DNA from: Mariannaea sp. PMI_226 | Taxonomy: Eukaryota; Ascomycota; Sordariomycetes; Hypocreales; Nectriaceae | Assembly (NCBI GenBank): GCA_024336345.1 | Contig: JANFOG010000007.1 | Coordinates: forward strand, 1,178,001-1,242,000 | Direction of reading: 5' to 3' | Length of the DNA stretch: 64,000 nucleotides | Shown: positions 11,492-22,803 of the stretch, one piece after another | Layout: every line of letters begins with the position of its first letter | How positions within the stretch are numbered: position 1 is the first letter of the stretch | Program-made: the position numbers and the translations under genes | The notes under the pieces: model-generated | What the model saw: the letters and a program-made list of their open reading frames with translations, nothing else | Told to the model about the DNA's origin: nothing | The model's database searches: none

Positions 11492-13187
11492 TCACGGTTC
11501 CATGTCATCTCCTTTTTGTTTATTCGGGGCGTACACGGCGTCAATAATCTCAGCCGACACGTCTGGGCCTGTAAACGTCTTGCTCTTCCCGGTGAAGAAC
11601 CACAGAGCACTGACAAAAGCCAGTCCACCAGCAAGGACCACGCAGACATAATTCATAGTGACCACCGTAACGGGTAGTGTTAAGGGGGCGCAAAGCACAA
11701 TGGTGTATAATGTCACCCACGAGACCGTGAAAATGTTGCAGAAAGGACCAAAGATTCTTCCAAGGTTAAAATACCGCTCGGGAAGACTGGAGCGGCCTGT
11801 AATCATCACAAGACCTTGAGGAATTGCATAAGACAGGTTCAGGAACAAGATAGCCGTCGAAATGAATGTGTTGAACGCCACAGTACTTCCGATGTAGATC
11901 AGACCGTAGAAAATGCAAAAAACACATGACAGAACGCTGGCCTCGACCGGGACTTTGTACTTCTCGCTGATCTTGTCGAATCTTGAAGAAAAGGGCATCC
12001 CGTTATCTCGTGAAAAAGCCCAAATTAGCCGTCCGCTGGTAACCACAAGACCGGAAACACATCCAATGTAGATGAAAATAACCCAGATCAAGAGGAATAA
12101 GACACCGCCAAAGGAACCAATTGTTGTGTCAAGAATTGTATACAGAGGCAAAGTCGCGCTCTGGACATCCTCAAAGGACTTGATAGAAAAGAGAATAGCG
12201 AGAGAGAAGATGACATTGCTGAAGACGCCGATGGTGACGGATAGAACCATGGCGATAGGAACGTACTTGCCCGGACGGACAATTTCCTCCGAGACATGAG
12301 TGGCACTGTCCACGCAAACATAGCTGTGAAAGAGTCAATAACGCTTGTTTTTATCAGGATCATGTAAAGAATACTTACAGCCACATGCCTTGACCCATTG
12401 CTAGCATGTACGCAAAGCCAGTATTCCATCCGGACGTATTAGACCACGTTGTCATCACTTCTCGTGCCCTACTCGCATCGGCACCGGTGGCAAAAAGTGT
12501 GATAGAAATGGTCACAACTGCCAGTAGCGAGGCACAGAAGTAGATCGACTGGAGCTTGGGCATAAAAGAAGACCTGAGTATGACAATCGCGGTCGAAAAT
12601 ACGAGGATGGCAACATATATTAGCCAAATATGCCATCTCTCCGGTATGTATGACTGGTTGTATATGGAAGCCAGCTGGGCAATCAGCTGGGCAGGAAAAA
12701 TGGCAGCCGAAGCCGTTGTGAAAAGGTAGGCGAAGATGTTGAACCAGGCAGTGACGAAGGCGGCTGGTCCTCGATACCTCTCCGGGGCTAACATGAATGA
12801 GAAACTATTCGTGTGAGTTAATTTTGCACGCAAGAGCTTGGGTAAGGGGGGCGATTACTGATACTGCCCACCAGCTGAGGGAAAAGCCGACGCCAGTTCA
12901 GCTAAGCCGGTACTGATGATGCCACAGACCAATGCCGTGGTGATGGGCACCCAGAAGGCACAGGCTGGTCCACCAAGGGTAAGGTTGGTCACCAGCAAGC
13001 TGATGATGCCTGTCCATGAGTTCATGATGGAGAATGCGAATGCAAGCATAGACATCAAGGAGAACTGTCTCGGCATGACAGCCTCATGGCCCTGTGTTTG
13101 GAGCTGTAAATCGTCCAAGTCACTGACGGGAGGGGAATGCCTGACAGAGCCAAGGCTGGCATTGGACCTGGCCTTGTGCAGAGACAT
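11492..13187 (-). CDS. APC-family permease, GABA/choline/amino-acid type
   Basis: Three exons on the minus strand, 13187-12859, 12804-12379 and 12323-11492, with introns of 54 and 55 nt (GTAATC...ATAG and GTAAGT...CACAG). It is 528 residues. Splicing recreates GGQYHFSFMLAPERYR, a hallmark of the fungal GABA/choline permease branch of the amino acid-polyamine-organocation superfamily. About 12 hydrophobic segments follow, including FSIMNSWTGI in TM1 and a VDSATHVSEEI motif in the middle loop. It is a plasma-membrane importer of amino acids, choline or related amines; the exact substrate is inference. It is the first gene of the oxidative block and is divergent from the FAD oxidoreductase at 14217, which suggests uptake of the compound that enzyme oxidises. 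Confidence 0.9.
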
Positions 13188-14216
13188 GTTGGATATTGGT
13201 TACCGTCCCTTTTAGACACAATGTAACCAGAGGAGAGGTGAACAAAGAATGAAAGATGAGGAAAATGACTCGTTCTAGACGGGAAGTCGATGGAAGGATG
13301 GAAGGAGGACGAACGAGGCGATGAGATTAAATTGGATGATGGACGAAGTCTTTGACTTTATGGTCTTGGACAGTAGCAGGACCAGAGCCACCTGCTGATA
13401 CGCCAGGCACGACAAGGGTCGTTTCTACCACTCGTTTCGGTATCTCCAGTACCTCAAGACTTAGCTAAGTCTAGCCCGGTGATGCGAGTGGGAGGGTGAT
13501 AAGCCTTGACCAAAGAATCTGTGCTTGGATGGCCAGCCCGACCCAGTTTTCCCCCGCATTACTATGTCCAGTGCATTTATCGAGACCCCGCGCTTCCCCA
13601 GAATTCGCCTCATCGTGCACGGGATAGGTCATGTCCAGGCGATGGCCATCTTTGGGACGAACCTTGGCCTGGCTTCTAATACCCTCACGTGATAGGCTCC
13701 GCTTAGACCGCACATCGGCATAAGGCCAGGAGTGGGGGGGGGCTATTTCTTTCCAGTTGCCTCCTATACTTAAGTTCCGAGGGCAAAGCAAGCCATGACG
13801 TTGGGGTAGGAGCCAATGGAGGCCTATCGGACCGGGGTCCAAGTTGGAGACCTGAGCCTGAGCGTCTTGCCTAATTCGACGACATTCCGACTAATGCTTG
13901 TCCGCGCCAGCGCTCAGCTGCCGCCCTAGTAATAATCAGTCCCATACAGCCCCGTATTAAGCGATATTTAGAGGCAGCATTTCAGCGGACCAGGTGATTA
14001 GCAACTACGCTGTCACCAATGAACATCAGCAACTCTTTGGCAAGTGCGTGTAGTATTTTGGGTTTTTACAGACGTCTGTCTCCTGTATCTCCCCGTGCTG
14101 TTCCTAGTATTCCCACAAACGCGCTTCTACTCTGCATTCTTCCATTACTCTTTCTTACTTTGTTATTACCAAAGCCTGTTTGATACGCGGGCCAACACAT
14201 CTTCTATCATAGCAGT
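13188..14216. promoter_or_regulatory. Divergent promoter of permease and FAD oxidoreductase
   Basis: About 1.0 kb of non-coding sequence between head-to-head genes. GATA-type sequences that fit the HGATAR consensus of fungal nitrogen regulator AreA occur at 13497-13503 (TGATAAG), 13689-13694 (TGATAG) and, on the other strand, near 13820 and 14205. Such hexamers are common by chance, so nitrogen control is only suggested by their company with an amine permease and oxidase. Confidence 0.4.
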
Positions 14217-15747
14217 ATGTCCTTCGACGGCTTGGTCGACGACCCAGCTTTGCCGGTGGCAAACCCAACTACTTCTTATTGGCAGACTCCTCCCAACGAG
14301 AGGCTTCTGGGCATACAATCGGCCCAGTTGCCCTTCAAGGCCGACATTGCTATCATCGGATCTGGCGTATCAGCCTGTAGTGTGGTTCATGAGCTTCTGA
14401 CTAGCGGGTATACAGGCAGCGTTGCAATCCTTGAGGCGCGAGAGATCTGTTCTGGGGCCACAGGTCGCAATGGAGGCCGTGTTCATGTTCATGCCATCCA
14501 GGACTACGACAAGTACCGCCGTAGACTTGGTGATGAGGCTGCAGAGAAGATTATTCGCTTTCAGATGCTTCATTGGGAAGCTATTAACAATGCTGCTAAA
14601 TCTCTGAGTCCTGAGAATCGCAAGCGGGCAGCCCTCCGCGAGACTGAGTCGGTTGCTGCTGTGTTCAGCAAAAAAAAGCTCGAGGATTTGGAAACCCTGC
14701 TGGCCAATTTCGAGGCTGCGTTTCCTGATTGCGTTGGCCGGTGGAGAATTATTGGAGCTGAAGAGACACAAACGGTAAGTGATTCCCAAACTTGATACAA
14801 ACATATTGTCCTGTTCTTCCGAAACCTGACCTATCTTCTTCCCCCAGAAATACAAGATTAAACACGCAACTGGAGCTCTCATCGGCATTGCCGGGGCTGC
14901 TTGGCCGTACCGGTTGATTACGGGTATCTTTTCGGAGCTTCTCGACGCATATGGCGATCGACTGTCTCTTGAAGCAAACACGCCTGTCCAGGCTGTTTCA
15001 AGAGACCCAGACTTCGACTACAGTTATTCGCTTAAGACTCCCCGTGGCCAGCTCAGGGCCAAACACGTTGTCTTCTGCACTGAAGCGCACACTAGCCACC
15101 TCCTTCCCAAGCTCAGGGGAATCATCGTCCCACGTCGAGGCCAGATGACGGTTCAAAGTCCCGGTAACACTTTTGAGGATCTGCGGGGCAAACGCTCTTG
15201 GAACTTTTATTTCGACACAGGTTTTGATTACCTCCATCAGAACCCTACCAACGGCGACATCATTATCGGCGGAGGAGATTTTGGTGGATTCGAAGGCGCA
15301 GCTCAAATTTACGGCGTGCCTTCAGATGCCATGGAAGAACTGCCAGCCAAAACACATCTCTCTGGAGTACTGCGGGTCGTCTTTGGCAAACAGGCCTGGG
15401 GCGAGGTCCCGCAGGGCCGTGAGTCCATCAAGTCTTCGTGGACGGGTATTCTGGGCAACTCACTCGACCATACCCCCCTTGTTGGTCCGCTTCCTCAAGA
15501 GGCCCTCCACGATCGCCGAATAGGCCGCAAGGAGAAGGGCGCGGAGTGGATCTGCGCCGGCTTCGGTGGTTACGGCATGACCAATTCATGGATGTCAGGT
15601 GTTGCACTTGCCCGGCAGCTTGCAGGCCAAGCCACCCCGTTGTGGCTACCTGAGCCTTACATTATCACATCTTCAAGGCTTTCGAAACTTCAGGCTCAAG
15701 TTGCTGAGATTCAGCACACAGACAAGCACCTACGAGCGTTACTTTGA
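14217..15747 (+). CDS. FAD-dependent amine-type oxidoreductase (DAO domain)
   Basis: Two exons, 14217-14774 and 14848-15747 (73-nt intron, GTAAGT...CCCAG, phase 0), 485 residues. The N-terminal dinucleotide fold has GSGVSA at residues 48-53 and Glu73 at the end of the second strand, followed by SGATGRNGGRV, the DAO-family FAD loop. The C-terminal part has FGGYGMTNSW, typical of YurR/glycine-oxidase-like fungal proteins. The family oxidises secondary or primary amines, or amino acids such as N-methylated or cyclic imino acids, to imines using O2. The substrate cannot be assigned. The neighbours (amine permease, aminotransferase) support an amine substrate. It converges on the aminotransferase gene, 650 bases away. 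Confidence 0.88.
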
Positions 15748-16399
15748 GGTGTTGCCTGCCTGTGCTAGGAGCGATGAGGATCGCTTCATGAACCTTGTTA
15801 CAATTCAACAGAAACTTTGACAATTTTTGCTCTAATCAATTGAATTTCTGTTGGGCTTGATATTCAACATAATCAACATGTGTCAATTCGTCTTGTGCAA
15901 AATTGTGTGCTTGTGTATTACAGAGTTGACGATGAAAGTAAACAAACAGTAATAGATGGAGTAGAGCAGAGAAACTCTGTTTAATAAGTGGCCTTTTTTA
16001 TATGAAATTGAATGCTTGCAAGTTTCGTACTGTGCAGCGATTCTTTTTGAGATCTGCGTCTTGCGAATAAGTAAGGCGATCACGTACTGAGAGTGCAGCT
16101 TGCAAAGGGGTTTGTAGTTGTAACATGTCCGTGAGCATAACAAGCGTAGCGTTGGTGGAGTGTACGGATTTCACTGGAAGAACCGTCTACTGTGATCTTG
16201 AATGACTTGCGGGTGCTGTTCATAGCGAACAGTAACCTGCTTCATCAAAGGTCTTGTGATAGCGATTACGAACTCGTGGATTAATTTCTCATCAGACACA
16301 TTTTGACTTTCAGTCGACATGGTATTTGGCTAATCTAGATACTTCACTAATGTCGTCCACGATCTTGGGCTCATTGCAACTTACTGCTACCTGCCCTAC
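15748..16399. other. Convergent 3' intergenic region
   Basis: AT-rich spacer between the convergent FAD oxidoreductase and aminotransferase genes. It should hold both 3' UTRs. No gene or repeat is seen. Confidence 0.5.
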
Positions 16400-17941
16400 T
16401 CAGGACGTCAGAGCTTTGTGGTGCAACTTCACAAATTCTTCCAGACCGGCCACATACTCGGCCACGTCGCTGTCGCTGATGGCAAGGTGGAGCGGGGTGT
16501 ATCCTCGAGGAGCAAGGTATATCTTGCGTGCCAACATGTGATGGTAAAACAGGGACTGCCAAGCTGCGCAATCTTCGCCCGAGAAACGTATGTTGAGCAT
16601 GCTACCTTGACCAGTGATAAATATCTTGGGTAATTGCTCTTGGCTAACGGAATCCGAATGTTTTTGCTTGATAGTAGTAGGCCCCTCAAAACTATCGATT
16701 TCAACAATATTGCGGGAGGCTCCATCAGAATGCTGGGCGTAGAGACCATATTTGATCAGCACATCCTGTAAGGCCAGCTTCATGTTCGTTCCCCGTTTAT
16801 TTAGCTGAGCAACAGCTTTCTTATCATAGATGTCGAGTGCGACAATGCCAGCCGACATGGTCACGATGTTGTTGTTGTACGTGCCAGGGTGCTGCAGACG
16901 CGAGGTGTTGGGGTCAAACAGCGCCATAATATCGCGTCGCCCACCGAAGGCGCCAAACGTCATGCCGCCACCGATGTACTTGCCAAGAGTGAGGAGGTCA
17001 GCGCGCACGCCGACAGATGCAGAGTATCCGTTTACCCCAAGGCGTGACGCCATAACCTCATCCACAATGAACAGAGCACCCAGCTGGTCCGCCTGATGAC
17101 GTAAGTAGCGGAGGAACTCAGGCGAGGCTTGACGGCAGCCACCAGATCCTTGCAACGGCTCGACCAAAATCGCAGCGAGGCTATTGGCAGGCAGACCGGA
17201 TATTACAGTGTCGGTCTCGGAAATGTTATTGTATGGGGCAAAAACAAATTCATGGGGCAAGTTGGAGTTGGGAACGTTTGGGTTGCGCATAAACTCCATA
17301 GGAAAAATAAGAGTACCGCCGTGGTATCCGCCGCTGAAGACAAGGATCTTCTTTCGCCCAGTGATACTGACGGCAGCCGCGATAGCCATAGTATTAGACT
17401 CTGTTCCAGAGTTGGTGAAGCGAACATGTTCCATGCCGCTAGCTTCGAAGCGTTCGACAACCTTCTTGGCGAGAATCTTCTCGTACGTGCATTGCCCGCC
17501 AAAGTTCCATCCCTTGGCAAGGGCGGCAGTCACGGCATCCTTAATCTGGGTATTTGAGTGACCGAAAAGACCAGCGCTGTACTCTCCCAGAAAGTCCAGG
17601 TATGTGTCGCCGTCAACAGAAGTCAGGGTGGCGCCCTCGCCAGACTCAAAAGTCAGCGGGAATGGAGACACATGCAGGATGGTTCTTGTGTTTCCTCCCG
17701 GCATGTACTCCCGACTATCAAACTGAAGCTTTTGCGATTTGGGGTTCTCTTGAATGTATTGAGCCTGTGCGGCCTTCAAAGCCGTGGCGGCGTATGAGGT
17801 TGCTGGATCCTGCCCCATGGTCGTGAGTACTTTGAAGGATGTGTCGTTGCGTTTTGTCTTTTGAAAGGTTGATGCAATGGACAATCCTCCAGCATATACA
17901 CAGAGCGATTTTGACAAGACATTCGAGACATCAGAAGCCAT
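16400..17941 (-). CDS. Class III PLP aminotransferase, GSA-aminomutase-like
   Basis: Single exon, 513 residues, ATG at 17941 (an in-frame ATG at residue 42 is an alternative start). Fold type I signatures are in order: NSGTES at 177-182 (cofactor phosphate), SGGYHGG at 203-209, VDEVMASRLG around 293-302 (Asp294 binds the pyridine nitrogen) and LTLGKYIGGG with the PLP lysine at residue 321. The sequence is closest in style to glutamate-1-semialdehyde aminomutase/omega-transaminases, which move amino groups to or from aldehydes and ketones. Fungi lack the C5 haem pathway, so the role here is probably a transaminase in the local pathway. The N-terminal 41 residues look weakly mitochondrial (Ser/Lys-rich, few acids), but this is not decisive. 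Confidence 0.88.
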   Translation of the reverse strand: MASDVSNVLSKSLCVYAGGLSIASTFQKTKRNDTSFKVLTTMGQDPATSYAATALKAAQAQYIQENPKSQKLQFDSREYMPGGNTRTILHVSPFPLTFESGEGATLTSVDGDTYLDFLGEYSAGLFGHSNTQIKDAVTAALAKGWNFGGQCTYEKILAKKVVERFEASGMEHVRFTNSGTESNTMAIAAAVSITGRKKILVFSGGYHGGTLIFPMEFMRNPNVPNSNLPHEFVFAPYNNISETDTVISGLPANSLAAILVEPLQGSGGCRQASPEFLRYLRHQADQLGALFIVDEVMASRLGVNGYSASVGVRADLLTLGKYIGGGMTFGAFGGRRDIMALFDPNTSRLQHPGTYNNNIVTMSAGIVALDIYDKKAVAQLNKRGTNMKLALQDVLIKYGLYAQHSDGASRNIVEIDSFEGPTTIKQKHSDSVSQEQLPKIFITGQGSMLNIRFSGEDCAAWQSLFYHHMLARKIYLAPRGYTPLHLAISDSDVAEYVAGLEEFVKLHHKALTS

Positions 17942-19129
17942 CCATTAGGCCTTAATAACATAATAATCCCCAACCTTTGCAGATCTCAGGCTCGACAGCT
18001 GTTTATTTGATTGGTGAAGTTGACCGGGATAAGTCACAATCAGGCAAGTCTGGATTAGGCAATTGAGGATGCCGAGCAAGTGGAGTAGCGGGGACGGGCA
18101 CACAGCTACTGTTTACCTTATGCAACTAAGGCACGCGCCTCAACGATGCAGGATCTTGCGTCCTGGGGATGCCACAGGTTTCTCGGCGGAAATCTCATCA
18201 ATTCGGCAAGTTTCGATACTAAACCTTCGACTTTTATGTCTCGTCTAGTAGTTTAGAAGCCTCCCGACTTCGAGTGGACCAATCGGAATTGTACGTCGTA
18301 GGAGCTGCGGGAGTCCACATCAGGGTTGGCCAGCTGATAAATTAATGATACCGAGCGGGCCATTTCCAGCTCAGGACCGGGCCGGTTCTTTTTGAAACCC
18401 TCATGACCAAGCATCCACAACCCCAACCTGTGGCAATTTGTGCCTATGCCCCTTCGCGAACAACAAAAAAAGGGTAAGAAAAGCCCACTTGTAGAGAAGG
18501 GCTCCAGAACAAATGATTCTTCGCAAGAGCTTGGGCATCTTCACCCCAATCCAGTTATTCGGCATATCTAAGCCAACTACGGACATCGGCAGACCAGGAT
18601 TCGAATTTGGCGAGTGAGTGGTCGCTTACTATCTCACGAAAGACAAGGTCCCAGGAGCTCTAGAGATCTGCTGTTGAGCGTTTTGTCGAGCGCAGGGGGC
18701 TGGGATGTTAGATGGGAATTGGGTTGGCGCGGCTGAGCTGGACACTTTGATAAGTCACAACCAATTTCCTTGAGCTGGCTACTCAGTAGCCTTTCGAACC
18801 GTGTGACTGTATTTCTGAACGACTGCCATCCCTCGTAGCTCATAAGAATATGCCTGAGACTCCAACAGCCCACGCCCATGTCCTCATAACTGTCTCGAAT
18901 GAGTACGTGTGAGGTGCGCCTATGATAAAGAGCAGTCCAGGGCCAAAAGCTGCAACTTTAGTATAGGGTAACTAGTATTAATGAATACCTGCGATAGCAC
19001 ACTCCTTCACCTAGGACTACTTTTAACCGAAATCTTCAATCTTCCACAAACTTTATTCGTATTGGCCTAACAATATTGTGTCTAGTACCTCCATATATGC
19101 ACTCTATTCAGCCGAGGGCAGCACGGAAA
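17942..19129. other. Gene-free region upstream of the aminotransferase
   Basis: About 1.2 kb without coding frames of known family. It includes the promoter of the aminotransferase and the 3' UTR of the P450 reductase. Confidence 0.5.
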
Positions 19130-21250
19130 TCATTGCCAAACGTCCTCTTGATATCCTCCATTCTGACGGAGCTCCTTGATTACTTCCTCGGCTTGTTCAG
19201 TGGTCAAGCCACGCTGATTAGCAATTATCTCGCCCAATGTTTTGTGCACAGCCCGCGCCATGTTGGCGGCATCTCCGCAAATGTAAATTATCGCTCCTTG
19301 TCGAAGCAGCTGGTTGACCAAGACGGATTGCTCGAGCAGCCTATGCTGTACGTAAACTTTTGCTTTTCCCTCGCGAGAAAATGCAGTGAACAATTTGAAA
19401 GTGGCACCTAATTTCTCTTCAAAAACCTAGGACCCGTCAGTAAAACTACGCCAATTCAAGTGCTTCGTCTCAGTGAGCTGGTGACAAACCTTCCACTCCT
19501 CCTTGTAGAGGAAATCCTCATTCCGGTTACGACAACCAAAAAACAATAAGCTAATGCCAACCTTCTCACCACGGGCAGCCAAAGCAGCACGCTCTTGAAT
19601 AAACCCGCGGAAGGGAGCGACACCACTCCCAGGCCCAATCATTATTATAGGTCGAGATGCGTCAGCCGGTAACTTGAAATGGGAATGTCGGATGTGCACA
19701 GGGATCTGATGATTTATATACTTCTGACGTGGGCCGCCAGTGGTATAAGTTAAGCAGTATGGGTCATGAGTGGGCTCGTTGTTCTGTCTCTGTTTCAGTG
19801 CAAGGAGGTAGTTGGTAGTGACGCCCTTAACGGTGTACCCGGGCATCGCGAGCGACTCAACGACAGCGGTGATGCTGATTCTGTCCTTCTGAACCAATGA
19901 GGAAGACGAGATGGAGTAGTAGCGGGGTTGAAGCCTGTGAACGCCCTCAATCAAGAGAGAGAAGGGAACTGAAAATGCCTTTTGGCTGATTGTTTGCAGT
20001 GTTTGTGCGATGTTGTATCGCTGTTCCGTGACTTTCTTGCGAAAATACTCCTTATTATTTCCAAGGCGTACGAGCTCTTTCTTAGATACCTCATCAGGAG
20101 CAAACTGCGCCAGAGAGGCGATGAACTGGCGAGAAACGGGAGCACATATTTCCATATAATAAGAGACTGCAGCATCGTAGGTAGTTGGTGTCGGGAAAGG
20201 AACTTTAGCAGTCGCATCGACACTCTCGATGTTGATGACTTGGTCACGCTTGCGGAGTAGTCCAAAGACGCTGAGGAATCGATCCACCTCTCTTCCTGCG
20301 TTGGTAGGCCAGATAGCAATGTGGTCGCCAGTGTGATAGGATAGTTCACTGTTGACCTGGATCTCAAGGTGCAAGCAATGGCGGTCCTTGACGGCGAACA
20401 GCTCGCGAGATTCGGTGATGGTAGCGATGTAGGGATTGTGAGCCGAGAATGGTCTCTTCTGGGAACCATTGAGATGCGCTTCCGTGGGCTCACCAAGATA
20501 GACAGATTCATGTTGTAGAGACAAGACTCTGTCTTCAGTCACCGAGTACAGAGGCTCATAGACTAATTCGTCTCTCTCATCAAGGTTCATTGCCTTCGCA
20601 ACAGTTGCCCACATATCCTCCCTCCAAGCTAAGAAGTCCTCTTCCAATGTCCCAGCACCGTCATCGCCGGTGCCGAGGCTTCCAATGCGTTGGGCACCAA
20701 GTTGGGTCAACTTGGTATCCATGTTGCGAATTGTGGCATTGTAGTGCTCGTACATGCTATTTCCTAGACCAAATGCGACATATCTCAGTGACGATAACTT
20801 GAGTGCAATGTCCTCTCGGTTGATGTAGTTGAAGAATCCTATAGCATTATCAGTTGGTTCACCCTCGCCGTAGGTGGCCATGACGAAAATGGCGAACTTG
20901 TCTTCGGGGAAACTTTCGAAGCACTCGAAATCGTAATCAGCCAGGTCAGCGATCAGGGTCTTGAGTCCGAACCGCTGTGAGCCTTCCTTTGCGAGCCTGG
21001 CCACATAATCTTCGGCCGTACCAGTCTGGGTACCATAGAAGAGAACACAGTTTTTGCCAGTGACTTTTAATCGCTCAACAATATCTCTGGTGACCTGGCT
21101 TCCAGACTTCTTAGGCAATCCATTTGCATGGATAATTCCAGCAACGTATGGGGGGATTGTGGGAGCCTTGAAGGCGCCTTTGAGATAAACGAAGCTAAGC
21201 AACAGGGTGAAGCCGACAACGACCCAATCGGTGCTGCTGATCTCAGTCAT
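19130..21250 (-). CDS. NADPH-cytochrome P450 reductase paralogue
   Basis: Two exons on the minus strand, 21250-19490 and 19426-19130, 685 residues. The 63-nt intron (GTTTGT...CCTAG) is supported because splicing joins YKEEWK to VFEEKLG, a conserved CPR junction. An N-terminal membrane anchor (residues 9-27) precedes the flavodoxin domain (YGTQTGTAEDY at 72-82, ATYGEGEPTD, FGLGNSMYEHYN). The FAD domain (RYYSISSSS, GVTTNYLLAL) and NADPH domain (GPGSGVAPFRGF, YICGDAANM) follow, with EDVW near the C terminus. It delivers electrons from NADPH to microsomal P450s. Length is normal and all cofactor motifs are intact. The open frame extends 28 codons upstream but without an ATG. A dedicated CPR inside a metabolic block is uncommon; it probably serves the P450 at 32018. 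Confidence 0.93.
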
Positions 21251-21997
21251 GGCGAGGGCTTTATTTATGAATGGGTAACTAAAACGACAGTTGAATAACG
21301 GGTTGCGGCCACGGAATAGGTTGAAAGAGCGCAAGGTAGGCGCGAGAAAAGGGATTCCGGGTTGATGTTTACTGTGTATTTGGGGCCAAATGCATTATTT
21401 ATTTCGCGCTTGTTGCGAAATTCAACAGTGAAGCAGGGACTAGTATGGACCTAGGGCCATAAAAGAATGGCTACAATACCATCCTCGTTCTTGGAAAGTC
21501 ATTCTCAGTAGCCAGCGCCGCTTCTCCGTTAGTCCCAGTGCGAAGTTGCTTATAACGACAAAATCACCCTAGCATATGCCTTCGTGATGTATTCTAAAAG
21601 GGAAGGCTTCAAAATCCGGCAGTACAGTCAGTTTAATTCCGAAAGCCGATATCAGGATCTCTTTCTCCGCCTATCCTCTATTGTGTCTGTATTTCAATTA
21701 GCAACCTTCTTTTTTGGAATGGATTCCGAGCACTGTGGGGCCGGCTTATCGTTAGAGTCAGTGACCCCACAGAGCCCAATGAGTCCGCGATCAATCTTTA
21801 TTGGGAAGGACTACGGATTTGGGAGATCACCAAATTCGTGGATGTTTTGGTCAGGACTGCGCTTTGGAGGACTGAGGCAGGCAGGCATGCGGAACGGGAG
21901 GTTGAAGATGATATAAGGGCATGCCCTTGTTCAACTCGACAGATGAAGGCACGATGAGATCCATCCCTTCATATTTTCACAAAGTTGATGAGAGACA
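21251..21997. other. Gene-free region upstream of the P450 reductase
   Basis: About 750 bases. A plus-strand frame at 21584-21916 has no recognisable domain and no splice context, so it is not called. It should include the CPR promoter. Confidence 0.45.
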
Positions 21998-22421
21998 ATG
22001 ATGCCGTTTTCGCAACCGGCTGAAGAGTACCACATGAAGGCGCTGGCCAGCGTAAGTAATTCAAGCAGTAGCTCTAAGTGCTCGGAACAGTGATGATTGA
22101 CAGTTGCACTTGTCCCACTGCAGCTCAGGAACCAGTCATTGTTCATCAACGAGGTTTCCTTGACGGTCGCTGGGGAGCAAAGGACAAGACCTTCCCTGTA
22201 TACGGTGTGTATACCGCTACTCGGTCTCTTCCCACGCACCGCGCTGACCTTCGGTTTACTTTATAGCAGAGCCTACGACGGAGACGATCCTCGGGAAATT
22301 TTCAAACTGTGACCTATCCGACTTCCAGCTGGCCATTGAAAGCGGACGGGAGGGCAGCTTGTATGGACTCGAAGAGTACCAGGTTATTAGAGCAATTACG
22401 ACAGGAAATTTGGATAAATGA
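21998..22421 (+). pseudogene. Aldehyde dehydrogenase relic with the centre deleted
   Basis: Three exon-like pieces can be read: 21998-22051, 22124-22204 and 22270-22421. The first two match the N-terminal part of succinate-semialdehyde-type ALDHs (LRNQSLFIN, then GFLDGRWGAKDKTFPVY), but a frameshift near 22155 separates them. The third piece begins EPTTETILGKFSNCDLSDFQLAIES, here split as EPTTETILG and DFQLAIES, still N-terminal. It then runs directly into GREGSLYGLEEYQVI and ITTGNLDK-stop, which is the extreme C terminus of the same family. About 380-400 residues carrying the NAD fold and the catalytic Cys and Glu are missing. The splice-like borders (GTAAGT, GTGTGT, CTGCAG) remain. It cannot encode an enzyme. 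A complete but different ALDH lies at 25231. Confidence 0.75.
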
Positions 22422-22803
22422 GTAAGCAGGACCTATAAATCTAGATAAGGCAATGATGTAATCAGCGTTTACGTCTTAAATCGATTTGATTAAGGGGTAC
22501 TGTTTCCATCGTGCATCATATTCTCAGCGTTATTAATAACCGCGCCACAACGAGGCATACTGGAAACCCCGATTCATTTTTATATAATGGGTTAGAGTAA
22601 CGATCTCCATCCATCGCCTACGAATGTTGCCTTATGTTCTCTTACAGCGTGCATCACCACTCAATGCGAGATATTCAGCTGTGCGCAAGTCCCATTATGT
22701 GAGCTCATCCAGGGATGCAGCGGAACAACAAAACAGCCCGTTATTCACCGGGGCGCTGCACAAATACATGTCTATTATAGAACATGAACCAAATCTGAAT
22801 TCA

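Noticed and set aside
14370..14981. Long minus-strand frame of about 200 residues
   Set aside because: It lies opposite the FAD oxidoreductase exons and has no family features; it is a shadow of that gene.
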